From contig JAJJXM010000009.1 of assembly GCA_024516155.1 (NCBI GenBank), positions 1,054,001 through 1,118,000 of the forward strand: 64,000 nucleotides of DNA, read 5' to 3'. This DNA is from Pyronema omphalodes (taxonomy: Eukaryota > Ascomycota > Pezizomycetes > Pezizales > Pyronemataceae). Shown here piece by piece: positions 11,721 through 22,643 of the stretch. Under the pieces are notes generated by a model, which was not told where the DNA came from, ran no database searches, and saw only the letters and a program-made list of their open reading frames with translations. Made by a program: the position numbers and the translations under genes. Every line of letters begins with the position of its first letter. Positions within the stretch are counted from its first letter, which is position 1.

Positions 11721-12974
11721 ATGTTTCCACCATCAATAACGATATGCCTGGTCCAGTTCACCCTCTCTGTCTTTAGTTTATTAGCAGCATATCACACACC
11801 GCCCGCCTTCTACTTCCTACACGTCCTCCTCCAGGTATTCTGTTTCCTCCTCCACTTCGCCTATCCGCCCAGTTCCATCGCCATACTAACCTACGTTCCC
11901 GTCGCCGGTGAGTCTAACGCTATCATTTCGTAATATCCCTCCAAAGCTAACCTTGAATAGCCAGTTTTTTCCAAATCCTCCGCTTTTCCGACTTTCTCCT
12001 CCTCTCCCGTTCCTATGAAGAATTCCAACAACCCGGTAAACCAAAATATGCCGAACTTGGTTCATTTGACCGACTGAAATGGGCCCTCAACACCACCTTT
12101 TCCACACGAGGCATTGGATGGAGCTGGGAAATCCCCTACATTCCTTCCTCCACCAGCCGTATAACTCGCCGTAGTCTCTTCCGCTCCATTTCTATGGCGT
12201 ATATAATGTATGATGTTATGCATACCTACAGCATGACAGATCCATATCTCCGAACAGCCGGGAAGGAAGGAATAAGGCCAAGCGAAATGCCGTTTTCGAA
12301 AAGTATAACACTGATGTGGGCTGCTGGTTTATCGGCTGTATTTGGAATTTCGGCGCCGTATCTGGTGGTTTGTATGCTCTTATTAGGAATTTGGGGGAAG
12401 GCAGAGGATTGTAGACCGATGTTCGGGAATCCGTGGGAATGTACTAGTGTGGGAAGATTTTGGGGGAGGGGCTGGCATCAGTCGGCAAGGAGGGTGAGTT
12501 GATGTTCTTATCCTATTTTTTTTCGGGCGCAGGTTAACGGTTTTTCTCCTCTCATAACAGCCACTGCAGGTTCATGGGAAATGGCTCGCTCACGATATCC
12601 TCGGATTTCGTAAAGGCAGTGCGGCAAGCGCATTGACACAGGCGGTCGTGGTATTTACACTATGTGGAGCTGCTCATTGGGTTGGATGCTTTGCGGCAGA
12701 CAGGAGTCGGTGGTGGATTAATACCGAGGTATTCTTCATGGTGCAGCCAGTAGGTATTGCGATCGAGCGTGCAGTGGCACAGGTGGGGAAGAGGGCGGGA
12801 ATTCGGCCAGATGCGTGGTGGGTAAAGGTAGTGGGGTTTACGTGGTTCGCGGTGTGGATTGGAATTACTTTACCGCTATATATTGAGGATTGTGCGCAGG
12901 TGGGGATGCTGAAAGAGATGTGGAGACTAAGTTTGGTACAGGGAATTTCGGCTGGGAAATGGTTTGTTGGTTAG
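11721..12974 (+). CDS. MBOAT_2 / wax-synthase-like membrane acyltransferase, paralog A (377 aa)
   Basis: Probably an integral-membrane O-acyltransferase of the wax-synthase-domain type, the family that includes fungal secondary-metabolite acetyltransferases. Exons are 11721-11907, 11961-12493 and 12561-12974; introns of 53 and 67 bp restore one frame of 377 residues. Hydrophobic segments run through the protein, beginning in the first 55 residues. Family marks are RGIGWSWEIP (about residues 113-122), the FWGRGWHQ motif just before intron 2 and a conserved HW (GAAHWVG) in the last exon, where the family's catalytic His lies. The next gene downstream (14.9 kb) is a paralog with the same exon layout. 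The substrate cannot be deduced. No terpene- or polyketide-synthase gene is in the window. Confidence 0.8.
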
Positions 12975-14891
12975 GTGGTCAGACGAAATTCTTATAGAAT
13001 AAAAATTTCAATACTGACTTAACTTTGTTTGAATTACCCAGCACTTTTATCGCTGTTTATTATGATGTGTTTCTGGGTATTAGTGCTTTGGGGTTGACTT
13101 GATTCTTTGACACGTTCAGTGATAAAATGGTCTACAGTACAGTACGAATTGAGAGTTCCATTTCAGTACAAACCGTCACCATAATCCCGCTGTAACAGTG
13201 TCTGTATCAATAGCGGCAACATTGTATTCCGCATACTGTTGTGAAAAGTTAGGCGGATAAACAATATGACCAGAGTCACCTGAGGCTTTTTTCTTTACCG
13301 GAAGAAGCAAAGCTTTTTGTTTTGTGCTTGATGAGTAATACTTGTGAACCGTCCCTAAGCCGAAGTTTCAAGTCGGAAGACATGCCCGATAGCCGTAGAA
13401 CTCTTGCAAGATTTTTCTCATACAATACCGCTCTTATTTTCAAGACAAAATCCGTAAACCATTGAAATGATTCATTCCAAGTCGGAGCTGTATCGTCTCT
13501 TATAGCTCTATTTACACCCAAAATCTTTTCCATAACAGAATTCCAGCAATTTCGTACCGCTTTTCAATATCTCAAAAGGATAAACACTAAGAATCGCGGT
13601 AAAGACTGCTACATATGTAGTCACTGCTACACTCGGAGACCGTTTATTTCATTCCATACAAGTGGGGTTTAATTCAAAGCATTACCACAGGCGTAAGAAT
13701 ACAATACAATGATGCACTGATGGGCAGAATTGTGGAGCTAGATGAAAAGATAATTAGTTATTATCGATTAATTACAAGAGAGTGAGCGCGGATCCTGGGA
13801 TGCTTCTATATGCGAACTAAAAACAAATGAATGAAGAAGTAAAAATCCCAGAGACCTTTTTGAAATTGAAAAATGAAGTAAAACATCGCGCCCCTGCTCT
13901 GGTTGGGCCAGGGTATACCCTAACTGGCATCCCGGCTTATTTCAGCCATTTAGCCTTGGTAACTATTTATGGCAGGTACTAGAATGTGGACCACAATGAC
14001 GGTCAGTTTAATAGCGCTATGTACTCTACATCACACTCCAGCGGATTTTAAAAACCGCCAGCGTAGACTTAGTCGGAGGGTGTCACAAATCGGGCGCGTC
14101 ATACACAACAGCATCACCATAGCTTCAGAGGTTCGCTGAGAAAAGTTAAAGGATTGAGCGCTTTATGATGCCTTATATCAATTATAATCATTAGAAGAAT
14201 ATTAAGTGGTTCATGGAGAACAGTTATCTTGGTATTTGCAGTTGCATGGCAGTACAAACTAGTCTGGCGCAATGATATGACAGAGCGCCGGATGTACCCT
14301 TGTACCCGGGTACACTTCCATGCATTCCACAACGAAAATGCCGAACACAGCATATATGCATTATCGTAAAACCTAGTATGCGCAGTTGGAATATTTCAGG
14401 AAGCAGAGCTGTGATATGCGTACTTTTTTCATCCAATACCTGCTAAATACCCCTAGTATACTGTCGTAATCAACTCAACGATACTCATGCGACCATTTCT
14501 TGCATAAATATCCGCGGCGTATTTATATTTCTAATCGAATTTTTTATAACAGAGAACGGCAAGAACGATTCCAAATTTCTACATTAGCAGAATCATGAGA
14601 TGCTGTCTCTCAACAGTCATTGGATACGTAAGCTGGTTTAACGCCGGTGAAGATTCTGCATAATCACGTACTTCGTACCACAGTAGTCTGGCGGTAATGT
14701 TAATCAACGCAGTCAGCACGAAGTTAGTCTATTTGTGTATCTTTCGGCTGACCAAAAAGCGAAGGTCACATGATTGGTACGGCTGCTGCGGATCAAAACC
14801 TTGTAGGGACGACTGCAGTTTTGTGTATATATGGCATAGGACGCTGCATGATTATACCAGTCTTCTTTGCTGTAGAACCAGTCCTCCAGCC
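12975..14891. other. Intergenic between the acyltransferase paralogs
   Basis: About 1.9 kb with no supportable gene. A minus-strand frame of 85 codons at 13276-13533 starts with ATG and has protein-like composition, but no homolog or splice partner is recognised. The 12-bp palindrome AGGGTATACCCT is at 13910-13921, about 970 bp upstream of paralog B; a matching site lies downstream at 16282-16295. A TATATATGG (about 14824-14832) is near the paralog B start and may serve as its promoter. Confidence 0.4.
13910..13921. promoter_or_regulatory. Palindrome AGGGTATACCCT (site 1)
   Basis: A perfect 12-bp palindrome upstream of the second acyltransferase gene. The same core with extended TA arms recurs at 16282-16295, and a variant with CATG in the centre is at 21188-21201. 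The spacing and context suggest a dimeric transcription-factor site or repeat-derived sequence. Function is inferred only. Confidence 0.35.
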
Positions 14892-16174
14892 ATGGAAATT
14901 ACACGGTTTACTTTCTTTCTACCCCAGTTTGTGCTGGCTATGTTGAGCTATCTTGCGGGTTACTACACGCCTCCACGATTACGATTCATCTATGTTGCTC
15001 TTCAGGCAGCTATGTTTTTCAGTGTCTTGTACTACGTTCCTAGTAGCACAGCCGGAAACGACTATCAATGGGCCACCGGTATGTCGCTTAATCCAATATG
15101 AAGAAGACAAACTGATCTTACCATTCTCTACAGCATGTTTCTTTCTAATGATGAAATCCGGCGACTTCTTCCTGTTATCATCACCCTATGATGATTTCTA
15201 TCTCAACGGTCAACCGAAATACGCCGAGTTATCATTCTGGGGGCGTATATATTGGGCCTTCAACCTCTCATTTTCCGGCCGTTACTCCGGCACATCATAT
15301 CAAGTAGCCTACCTGCCACCTGGCCCATCCCCCAACAGTTCCCGGATCCAATTCCTCAAACAAAGCATCAATCTCCTCTGTCTGCATGCATTCTGCAGCT
15401 ACTTCTTCCTCGGCGATCCCTACCTAATGACCCGCGGGGTCGAAGGGACCCGTCCTCGCGACCTTCCATTCCACCAGCGGGCATTTTATTGCTGGCTTAA
15501 TTGCCTGAATGCAATTTTCGGTATCAGCTTCCCTAACGTGGTGCTTTGTTTCTTCACCTTTGGACTTTGGGGCAGTAAAGAAGATGCACGGCCGATATGT
15601 GGGAATTGGGGGGATTGTTGGAGTATTCGAAGATTCTGGGGTAGGGTTTGGCATCAGATGTTGCGGCGTGTAAGGATCCCTTGTTATTTGTGTATATCCT
15701 AGTAGTTCTAGCAGCTGACACTTGTATACGTATTAGCCCCTGCAAGCTTATGGTCGTTGGTTAGCGTGGGATGTAATTGGTTTCCAGCGAGGAGGACTGG
15801 GAAGTAATTATACTCAGGTTTACACCGCGTTCTCCATTTGTGCGGTTGGTCACTGGGTTGGGAATTATGCTATTGATCACACTAGATATTGGCCGGATAC
15901 GATGGTGTTTTTTATGGCGCAGGCTGTGGCGATTACCGGGGAGGATTTTGTAATTTGGTTGGCGAGAAATAAGCTTGGAATTAAGCCGCTAAAGAAGGAT
16001 AAGGAGGAGGATTGGGGAGTTTGGAGGTATGTTGGTTATTGTTGGGTTGCGTTGTGGTTTGCGTTCATGATGCCGCTGTTTCTTGAGGAATTGGTCCAGG
16101 CAGGGATGATGGATGATCTGCCGGGAATAATCCTTGGTAAGAAGCTGCTTGGGAGTAAGCTGCTGCGTGGATAA
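14892..16174 (+). CDS. MBOAT_2 / wax-synthase-like membrane acyltransferase, paralog B (386 aa)
   Basis: Tandem paralog of the gene at 11.7 kb. Exons are 14892-15078, 15134-15669 and 15737-16174, giving 386 residues. Exon 1 is 187 nt in both paralogs and both introns have the same phases (1 and 0), so the two arose by duplication. Hydrophobic segments start in the first 55 residues (FFLPQFVLAMLSYLAGYY). Shared motifs include YTPPR, QPKYAELSFWGR, GDPYLM, the FWGRVWHQ box and GHWVGNY with the likely catalytic His. The RGIGWSWEIP motif of paralog A reads SGRYSGTSYQVAYLP here, so substrate or activity may have diverged. Both are predicted multi-pass membrane proteins, by family probably in the ER. 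Confidence 0.8.
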
Positions 16175-16980
16175 TGAGAATGGGAGGGGGTACATGGGAG
16201 ATTGAAATGCCGAGGTGTGCAAGTTAGATAAATAGTGGATTCTTAGAAATTCGCGAGGGCAAACTCCTGATTTACAAAGCTAGGGTATACCCTATCGTCA
16301 GCGGTGGAACTCCACACAGCACCGGACAGACGCTATTATAGTCCTGCGCATTGATGATCACCACACGCGTACATATATATCACAACCTATGACGAATATT
16401 TTCCTTTCCATCCGAGTCATCCTTAGGCTCCGGTGAGAGTGTATTCTAGAGATAGGTATCAATCAGGATTCGATAGAGTTACTGTCATGATGGGAAATAC
16501 CAGCATACGGAGTCATGAGTTTACAGGCTACGGTTTCTGACTACTGAATGCAGGTGTCATCCATAGTGGCGAGGCCGCGAGGGCTCGACACTGGAAATGT
16601 AGCTAAGATGAAAGTGAGGATCAACATGGTCGCGCCTGGCAATTAAAACGTTGTTAAGATGATGAATATTTTAGCATATCCGGAAAGCCTTTCGATCTAC
16701 TTCATCATTCTCGGCAGACCAATGAGAGAGTTGGTATCAACAACGACGACATCTTAGTTCTTCCGGATTTTTGCTAAAGTATAAGTTGAAGGTATCTCGT
16801 ATACTCAAAAAGAATGATGAACGAATGTCAGGACTCAAAGTTACCAATTGAAGACGCAGATAAATCCGCGTTTTTGTACAAAGAGAGAAATGTGAATTGA
16901 TAACTACGTACAAATAAAAGATGATCGGTGTATGATAACAGAATAAGAAAAACCAAACACCAACGGCAGAATAAGGAATC
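16175..16980. other. Left part of the segmental duplication (non-coding)
   Basis: No gene. Two blocks have relatives near the second copy of the duplication: 16280-16425 resembles about 21186-21320 (palindrome, CGCTATTATAGTCC, CACACACTT-like stretch), and about 16830-16980 resembles 22480-22643 (AAGACGCAGAT, CGCGTT, GTACAAAGAGAGAA, TGAAAGATGATC). Together with the genes they define a tandem segmental duplication with about 700-800 bp of extra sequence in the right copy. Confidence 0.6.
16282..16295. promoter_or_regulatory. Palindrome TAGGGTATACCCTA (site 2)
   Basis: A perfect 14-bp palindrome about 100 bp downstream of the paralog B stop codon, inside the duplicated block. Its counterpart in the right copy, TAGGGCATGCCCTA, keeps perfect symmetry although the centre changed from TATA to CATG. 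Compensating changes on both halves are consistent with a symmetric binding site. Confidence 0.4.
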
Positions 16981-19578
16981 TCATATGTGTGGAATAGACA
17001 TCGCCCAATCTACTGACTGAAATGCATCCGGAGGCAAAGATCTCAAAGAAATGAATGACTCAATAACAATGAACATCCTAGCAGCGATAAAAACAGCCCA
17101 TGCCATTACGCAAAGAACCTTACAACCATTCTTTAACCATACGTTTAGATCGCTTGTTACAGCGTTATGCACCTGTCGCAGAGGAGCCCCAAAGAATTTG
17201 TTGCTCAAAATCTTGTGGCTCAAAATCTTGCCGCTCATAATCTTGTGTTTGCCAAGAAAAGAGAAGGGGTGGGCTTCTTGCTTCGTAGTTGGGATAAAGG
17301 GAATCATGAACAGAAGAGCAATCGGAATAACCGCACATGAACCAATGCAACAAGATATCCGCCAAAGCTGATGTTCGATTTTTGTGGGGAACCATTTGTT
17401 GTTCCAAGTAGACGCGTGTATTAATCCGTAGAATGCTCCAGCTGCACTCGAAAAAATGAGAAGGAAAGTCCAATGCCATGCGCGCCATTTCAAGCTGAAA
17501 ACATTGTCTGTATGGGTGCCGTTGTTGTTGTCTATGGTAGCCGTACTCTCGCGATGATACGGAATGCTTTTGTATACCGGCCGAAACAAGCCAGGGACGT
17601 GAACAATTTGGTAACTGATTATGTCAACAAGACCGTGAAAATAGACACGCACTTTATCCAGAGCGTACATATCCTCTTGTGACGAAAGCATTTTAAGGTG
17701 CTTTTGGGCTTTGCCGCATTCACGCAGACATTCATTTCGAGTGTCAGGGTCTTCGATAGTCTCTGCGGCCTGGACTGCTTGCTTGACTTTAGCTTTTGCT
17801 GCAAAATAAATAGCGGTAGCCGTCGCACGGTGCACAATCTTAGCGGCGTATGTATTGTCGTTGCGTCTACTGATACTAACGTTCTGAAAATGTCGTTCAT
17901 AGGCTCCCATGACATGACCGCGGACATGCTTAGCTGAGTCTTCTATGTCACCCTTGATGAAGGCTAGCTGTTGTTCACTGAGCCTGCTGCAAGCTCTGGC
18001 TTTTTGTATAAATGCATTAGCAGCCGCATTTCCAGCACTGTGGGGTCCCATGGCCAAACGGAGGAGAGTCGAGAAGATGGCGCGGCGGGCAGCTGTACGT
18101 GAAGCAGCACGAGCAGCTCTGACAGCAACAATGAGTGGTGTTTCGTGGATTGGCGACGAGATTCTCTTGTTTGCCTCTAAGGCTGCCTTCAGAGCTGACT
18201 CCAATGTAATAGGTATCAATCCATTGGTAACGCTTTGGACGATTTGATCAAGGGTCGTATCCAAGTCCTTTGCTAAATGATCAACAAATACCATTTCGAC
18301 TCGAAAAACCACTCCCTTGGAAACCAGATCATCAGCTTCTCTGTGGGCTGTAGCAAATGCCGCCGTACACGCAGCCAATTGAATCTGTGGAGGAATCTCG
18401 GGTAACATCCGAACGTGGTTTAAAATCGCCCATTTGACGTCGCGGAGAACGGCACGAGTAAAATAGTGTTTTATGGCGTCCGGAATTGCTTTGAATCGTC
18501 TTTCAGCTTCATCGGGGCATTCCTTAATACTTCGGAGGACGGCAACAGCAACCATCATCGCGCGATATTCCATGAGCGGCGGTTTCTCAACGTCGTTGGA
18601 AGTCCTTGCCGGAGCTACCGAAGCTAGGCCCAGTATTCTAGGTGAAATTTCAGCTTCTGCCTTGTCCAATGTTTGCCGGATTAAGTCGAAGTAAGCAGTG
18701 GTAGCCGATTTATCCTCCTCACGCAAACCGACATGCTCCATGGAGATTGACTTGTTGATATCCGCCGGTTTCTCCCACCAAATACCGTACATAACTATGG
18801 CCAACATAACGTGTACAACTGTATTTAGCTCTAGGTTGGTGATGTGGATTCCCTCCATAAACCTCCCAAAACACTGCAAAAGAATCCAGGCCGTCTGAAC
18901 GATAGCAAACAAACTACTGGCTTTACTCTCATTGAGGATTTCCCCCATGGGATAGTTGTAAATTCTTTCCATCGTTTCGTATCGGCAAAGAAACCCAACC
19001 CCAATACTATCCCAACTTGACCCGCTAACGGCCACCTGCTCAAACGAAAAGCCTCCCATCAACGCGAAAAATGCCACCTTTAACCTCATACGATCCGGAG
19101 TACTTTTATTTTCCCCCAATAACTTTATTGTAGTTCTGTCGGAGAATGTGCCAAACCATGTCTTCGGTTTGTTCCCTATAATGTATTCTACCGTGTCCCC
19201 CTTTGTATGTCTTTCCAGTGCCAAATACTTGTTGACCGCTCTTTGATATTCATAGGCAACCAGGAATTGATGCAAAGCAATTGAGAGTAAGATATCGGGG
19301 GCGAGTAATGCAATGATGGCTAGGACGGTCTTTTGCGTAAGCTTTCCGAATGGTGCCCGTTTCATCTTCTTGTTTCCTGATCTGTCGACATTCAAATGGA
19401 CTCCGGTCCAAACACAAGCTGCGAGTGCGGCTACGCAAGAGAATAGTATTGTGAGGGTACCGCGGGTCATAGGGGTCGGGCCCCATTCCACAGGTCTGAC
19501 ATTCGCCGGATCCGATACTGGAGCCGCACCGCAGTGGAGGAGAAGAAGTGAGAAAAAGGTGATAAGAAGTAGATACAT
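16981..19578 (-). CDS. Polytopic membrane protein with large helical insertion, copy 1 (865 aa)
   Basis: A single uninterrupted frame of 865 residues with a signal-like N-terminus (MYLLLITFFSLLLLHCG). Hydrophobic segments are at about 41-63, 82-105, 163-183, 222-240, 247-266, 699-718, 737-762 and 816-842. The segment RGTLTILFSCVAALAACVW followed by TGVHLNV, the WWEKP motif (about 267-271) and the C-terminal ARMFIVIESFISLRSLPPD resemble a widespread, functionally uncharacterised fungal membrane-protein family. Between WWEKP and the last three membrane segments lies a roughly 400-residue soluble, Ala- and Arg-rich, mostly helical region (about 285-690) that I do not recognise. A close copy lies at 22644-25229. 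No introns are seen. No function can be assigned. Confidence 0.85.
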   Translation of the reverse strand: MYLLLITFFSLLLLHCGAAPVSDPANVRPVEWGPTPMTRGTLTILFSCVAALAACVWTGVHLNVDRSGNKKMKRAPFGKLTQKTVLAIIALLAPDILLSIALHQFLVAYEYQRAVNKYLALERHTKGDTVEYIIGNKPKTWFGTFSDRTTIKLLGENKSTPDRMRLKVAFFALMGGFSFEQVAVSGSSWDSIGVGFLCRYETMERIYNYPMGEILNESKASSLFAIVQTAWILLQCFGRFMEGIHITNLELNTVVHVMLAIVMYGIWWEKPADINKSISMEHVGLREEDKSATTAYFDLIRQTLDKAEAEISPRILGLASVAPARTSNDVEKPPLMEYRAMMVAVAVLRSIKECPDEAERRFKAIPDAIKHYFTRAVLRDVKWAILNHVRMLPEIPPQIQLAACTAAFATAHREADDLVSKGVVFRVEMVFVDHLAKDLDTTLDQIVQSVTNGLIPITLESALKAALEANKRISSPIHETPLIVAVRAARAASRTAARRAIFSTLLRLAMGPHSAGNAAANAFIQKARACSRLSEQQLAFIKGDIEDSAKHVRGHVMGAYERHFQNVSISRRNDNTYAAKIVHRATATAIYFAAKAKVKQAVQAAETIEDPDTRNECLRECGKAQKHLKMLSSQEDMYALDKVRVYFHGLVDIISYQIVHVPGLFRPVYKSIPYHRESTATIDNNNGTHTDNVFSLKWRAWHWTFLLIFSSAAGAFYGLIHASTWNNKWFPTKIEHQLWRISCCIGSCAVIPIALLFMIPFIPTTKQEAHPFSFLGKHKIMSGKILSHKILSNKFFGAPLRQVHNAVTSDLNVWLKNGCKVLCVMAWAVFIAARMFIVIESFISLRSLPPDAFQSVDWAMSIPHI

Positions 19579-21187
19579 GGCTGCGTTTGGTGTTGATTGT
19601 GTTGTAAAGGTTCAACTCAGGAAATCCGGCGAACAGCAGATTTATCAATGTTTCGGCCTCTGCATTTTTTTCCCTGGGAATTGTGGAGTATCCGCTGCAG
19701 CATATACCGCCTGCATACTATTTGAAAGCTTCATTTCCTGATCCAATTGGGGAGGCCTGCAGAGTCCACAATCCGGAGAAATTGCTACCACAAGTATCGT
19801 GTCACTTATCATTCAGCTAAACTTCGCCTCCTCCCATCTTCGTGATTGGAGTTGTCTCACCTTGCTGGACAACACACTATTCCACGAAACGTAGAAGCAC
19901 AAAAGTTCGGCAGAAAAGGCAAAACAGGACGCGGGTGTGCCCGACTTACGGAAGTAGGAGGCGAACAAGAATGATCCAATTCGATTAAATCTTTAGTTGT
20001 CTGTAAAGCCGTACGTAAAGCGTTCGCTCTTGCAGACCATATGTACGTTCAACCGATTGACTAGACTTCTAGGTCATGATCAGCAGGACTATGGAGGCCA
20101 CAGAGCCGCGAAGACGCCGAAGGACAAACTAACGATGTAGGCGACTTTCGGTACGGAATTTCTAGTTGCGACCGTCGTTTTAATACATAAGGGTCCTCCA
20201 GGTTAGAAGTGGAACACGGTCTATGTAGTTCGTGAATCAAATGTCCGGGTACGGTACCGTGACAAAAGTGACCGTCACTTTTCTGTGCTAAGCGCCGCGC
20301 GGGGTGACGGTCACTTTTGTCCAGCACCTCGTACATATGGTTGGAAGGCAGCGTGGTGCAAGTGCTAGCATAAGTATGATATGGTGCCGGCCACTTAGTA
20401 GAGCTAGCGCGACAGGGATCTGAGGCCTCAAAACAACCCCCCCGCGCCGACCGTATCTCCTCCTCGCGACAAAAAAAATCATTAATTTTAATGCCCCAAC
20501 TTTGTAGAATAGACGTCAGAGAACTATTCTGGGGTGTCGAAATTCGATTTGGAGGCGTGGTTGTGGAGTAGATAGCGTTTGAAAGTGACCCAAGTTTTGG
20601 TGGCAGAGGGAACTTTTGAATGCATCACTAGCGAGGCTCTATTATGCACGCCATACACTAATAGGGATAGTATATACCGTATTGAGCGTAGTACAAACCG
20701 AGTAATACATGATGAAGTTACGCTAGTACGTTTTCGGTGGCCCTGGATTGGGAAACCAAGTTCAGGGGTCATCACTCGATACTTACTAATCAGGTCTTGG
20801 AAGGCTTTGTACATATGGGAAAACTGGCTCATACGTCATCACTCGGCGCTTAGTGACAGACGTTGCCATGACGCTAGCCCTACGATCACCATCGTTCTCA
20901 TTGAATACACTCATCCACATCCACTTTTCTCTTGCGTTACCGTTTTCAAATTTTGATTTTCCCGGCAGATCTGGGTATAGTAGTATACCAGAATATATTT
21001 GTGATAGTGATAGTATGTTAGACTCAATAGCAGTTGGGGAAGCCATAGTAACGAAGTTATGGATGGGAGTATCCTTTGATGCATCTGGGCTCATTTTGTT
21101 CTTGTCATTTTTAGATAGCTTACCGCAAGACTCTTGCCATCAAGGTCTTGCTTTACATACTTAGGGTACACTTCTGCTTTGCATCGC
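19579..21187. other. Duplicated upstream flank of copy 1, no intact gene
   Basis: From 19579 to about 20410 the sequence parallels 25230 to about 25950: matching stretches include TTGTGGAGTATCCG, ATCATTCAGCTAAACTTCG, TTGGAGTTGTCTCACC and CATAAGTATGAT. Conservation includes the promoter and about 800 bp beyond. Frames in the two copies differ by small shifts, so any former gene here is decayed. Weak similarity continues: 20620-20640 (TGCATCACTAGCGAGGCTCT) resembles 26548-26570. The rest shows no gene. Confidence 0.5.
20262..20320. repeat. 17-bp perfect inverted repeat (hairpin) present only in copy 1
   Basis: ACAAAAGTGACCGTCAC at 20262-20278 is the exact reverse complement of 20304-20320, with a 25-bp GC-rich loop between. 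Each arm also contains its own palindrome, AGTGAC-N-GTCACT. The aligned region of the second copy (about 25870-25920) lacks roughly 90 bp here, so this is either a small inserted foldback element or a deletion in copy 2. Confidence 0.7.
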
Positions 21188-21201
21188 TAGGGCATGCCCT
21201 A
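21188..21201. promoter_or_regulatory. Palindrome TAGGGCATGCCCTA (site 3)
   Basis: A perfect 14-bp palindrome, the counterpart of 16282-16295 in the right half of the duplication. TATA became CATG in the centre without loss of symmetry. Function is inferred only. Confidence 0.4.
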
Positions 21202-22643
21202 TCGTGATCAGTAGAACTCCACATGGAACAGGAAGTACGCTATTATAGTCCCGCACAATGATTACCCCACACATTTACATATCGTAACCTGTGTCAAGAA
21301 TTCCTTCAATTCATCCACATCATTTCAGAGCTCGCCACGGCCCGTCCAAGACGGCGGGCCGGACGGAACCACATATGATCGTCCGGTCCCGTCTGCAACT
21401 AAGAGGATCGCCGCTATGTGGTCCAGCCCCGTCTGCGAAACAAAAAGACTGGAAGGAACCGTGGGTTTGTTGAGTAATCCAAATTCCCAGTGGCGGTTTG
21501 GTATGAGTTTGGTATGACATTATAAGCTTCGGTGGGGACGTTTTCAGCACTGCTGCAGCTGGATCCTCCATGCTCCGCTTTGATAAACATTTTACACCCC
21601 ACCGCAGGTGCACGCTCCGCTGTAATACACTTTGACTCCCTACAGTAGTTTGATATCACTTATGTTACTTAGTAAAGTACAGTTCCAGTATACATCTGCA
21701 GCATATCTAGTTCTCTTTTCATTCCATCTTCCACATGCAAGAATTCTCGAAGTAAAAAATGGTTGCTTGCAATCGCAATCAAACCAGACTGTATTCGTAG
21801 TTTAAGCTTGTGATATCCCGAGTGACTGTTAATGATACCTAACACATACACACGAAACTGAGTAGGGGACACTAGTTTGCGTCTTGGCTGCGCAGAGCGG
21901 CGAGGACTGTAGCCACGCTTGTCATTGCTGGATGGAGGATAGGCGGAGCTGGAAATCTAGTATTGGATTGTGTTTCTTCAGGTTGCTACAAGATTTGGTA
22001 ATACAGCACTTTCTGCCGACGGGTCATTGGAACATGCACCGGCGACAGTATATCTTGTATCCTAGAAATATTTATCAACCAGAATAATGAACATCTCAGC
22101 CACTATAGGAGCGGAAATATCAGCACACCAGCACACGCAGTTGCCAGTTCCCAATTCCCGGTTCTCAGCTTTCGGCTCTGAACGAGTGAGAACATATGTT
22201 GCCAACAACAATCTATGTAATCAAGATAAAAATGAAAATCAACAATTTTTTATAGTAACAGCTATCGCCAACCATACAGTTGCGACGGTGCATCTTCAAA
22301 CACATTCAAAGAGTCTTTATAACCACCTCACCAGAATTCTACAGAAGGTGAATTAATGAGCGATTGCTAGTCATGTCTCTTACAATTAACTATTCTTCAT
22401 TTAGCAGAATGGGTCTATGGGGAGTTATCAGAATGTAGGCCATTGGCTAAAGAAACATGCCTTTAGAACCGAGTGACTCTGTCGAGACTCAAAGTCACTA
22501 ATCAAGGACGCAGATGAACCCGCGTTCGTGTACAAAGAGAGAATTGTAAATTGATGACTACGCACAGATGAAAGATGATCAGTGATGATCAGTGTATAAC
22601 AAAAGATGAGGAAACCAAAACGCCAATGACCCAAAAAGAAATC
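21202..22643. other. Intergenic, extra sequence in right half of duplication
   Basis: No gene supported. 21202-21320 and about 22480-22643 match the left copy. The roughly 1.1 kb between them is longer than the corresponding left segment and contains a GC-rich patch with repeated CGTCC/GGACGG words (21335-21450). No TIRs or transposase frame were found in it. Confidence 0.4.

Noticed and set aside
16282..16295. Telomere-like TAGGG/CCCTA sequence
   Set aside because: A single palindrome, not a tandem TTAGGG array; the surroundings are ordinary internal sequence.
19579..20410. A gene divergent from the membrane protein copy 1
   Set aside because: The duplicated counterpart at 25230-25950 does not keep any common reading frame, so no functional gene is supported.
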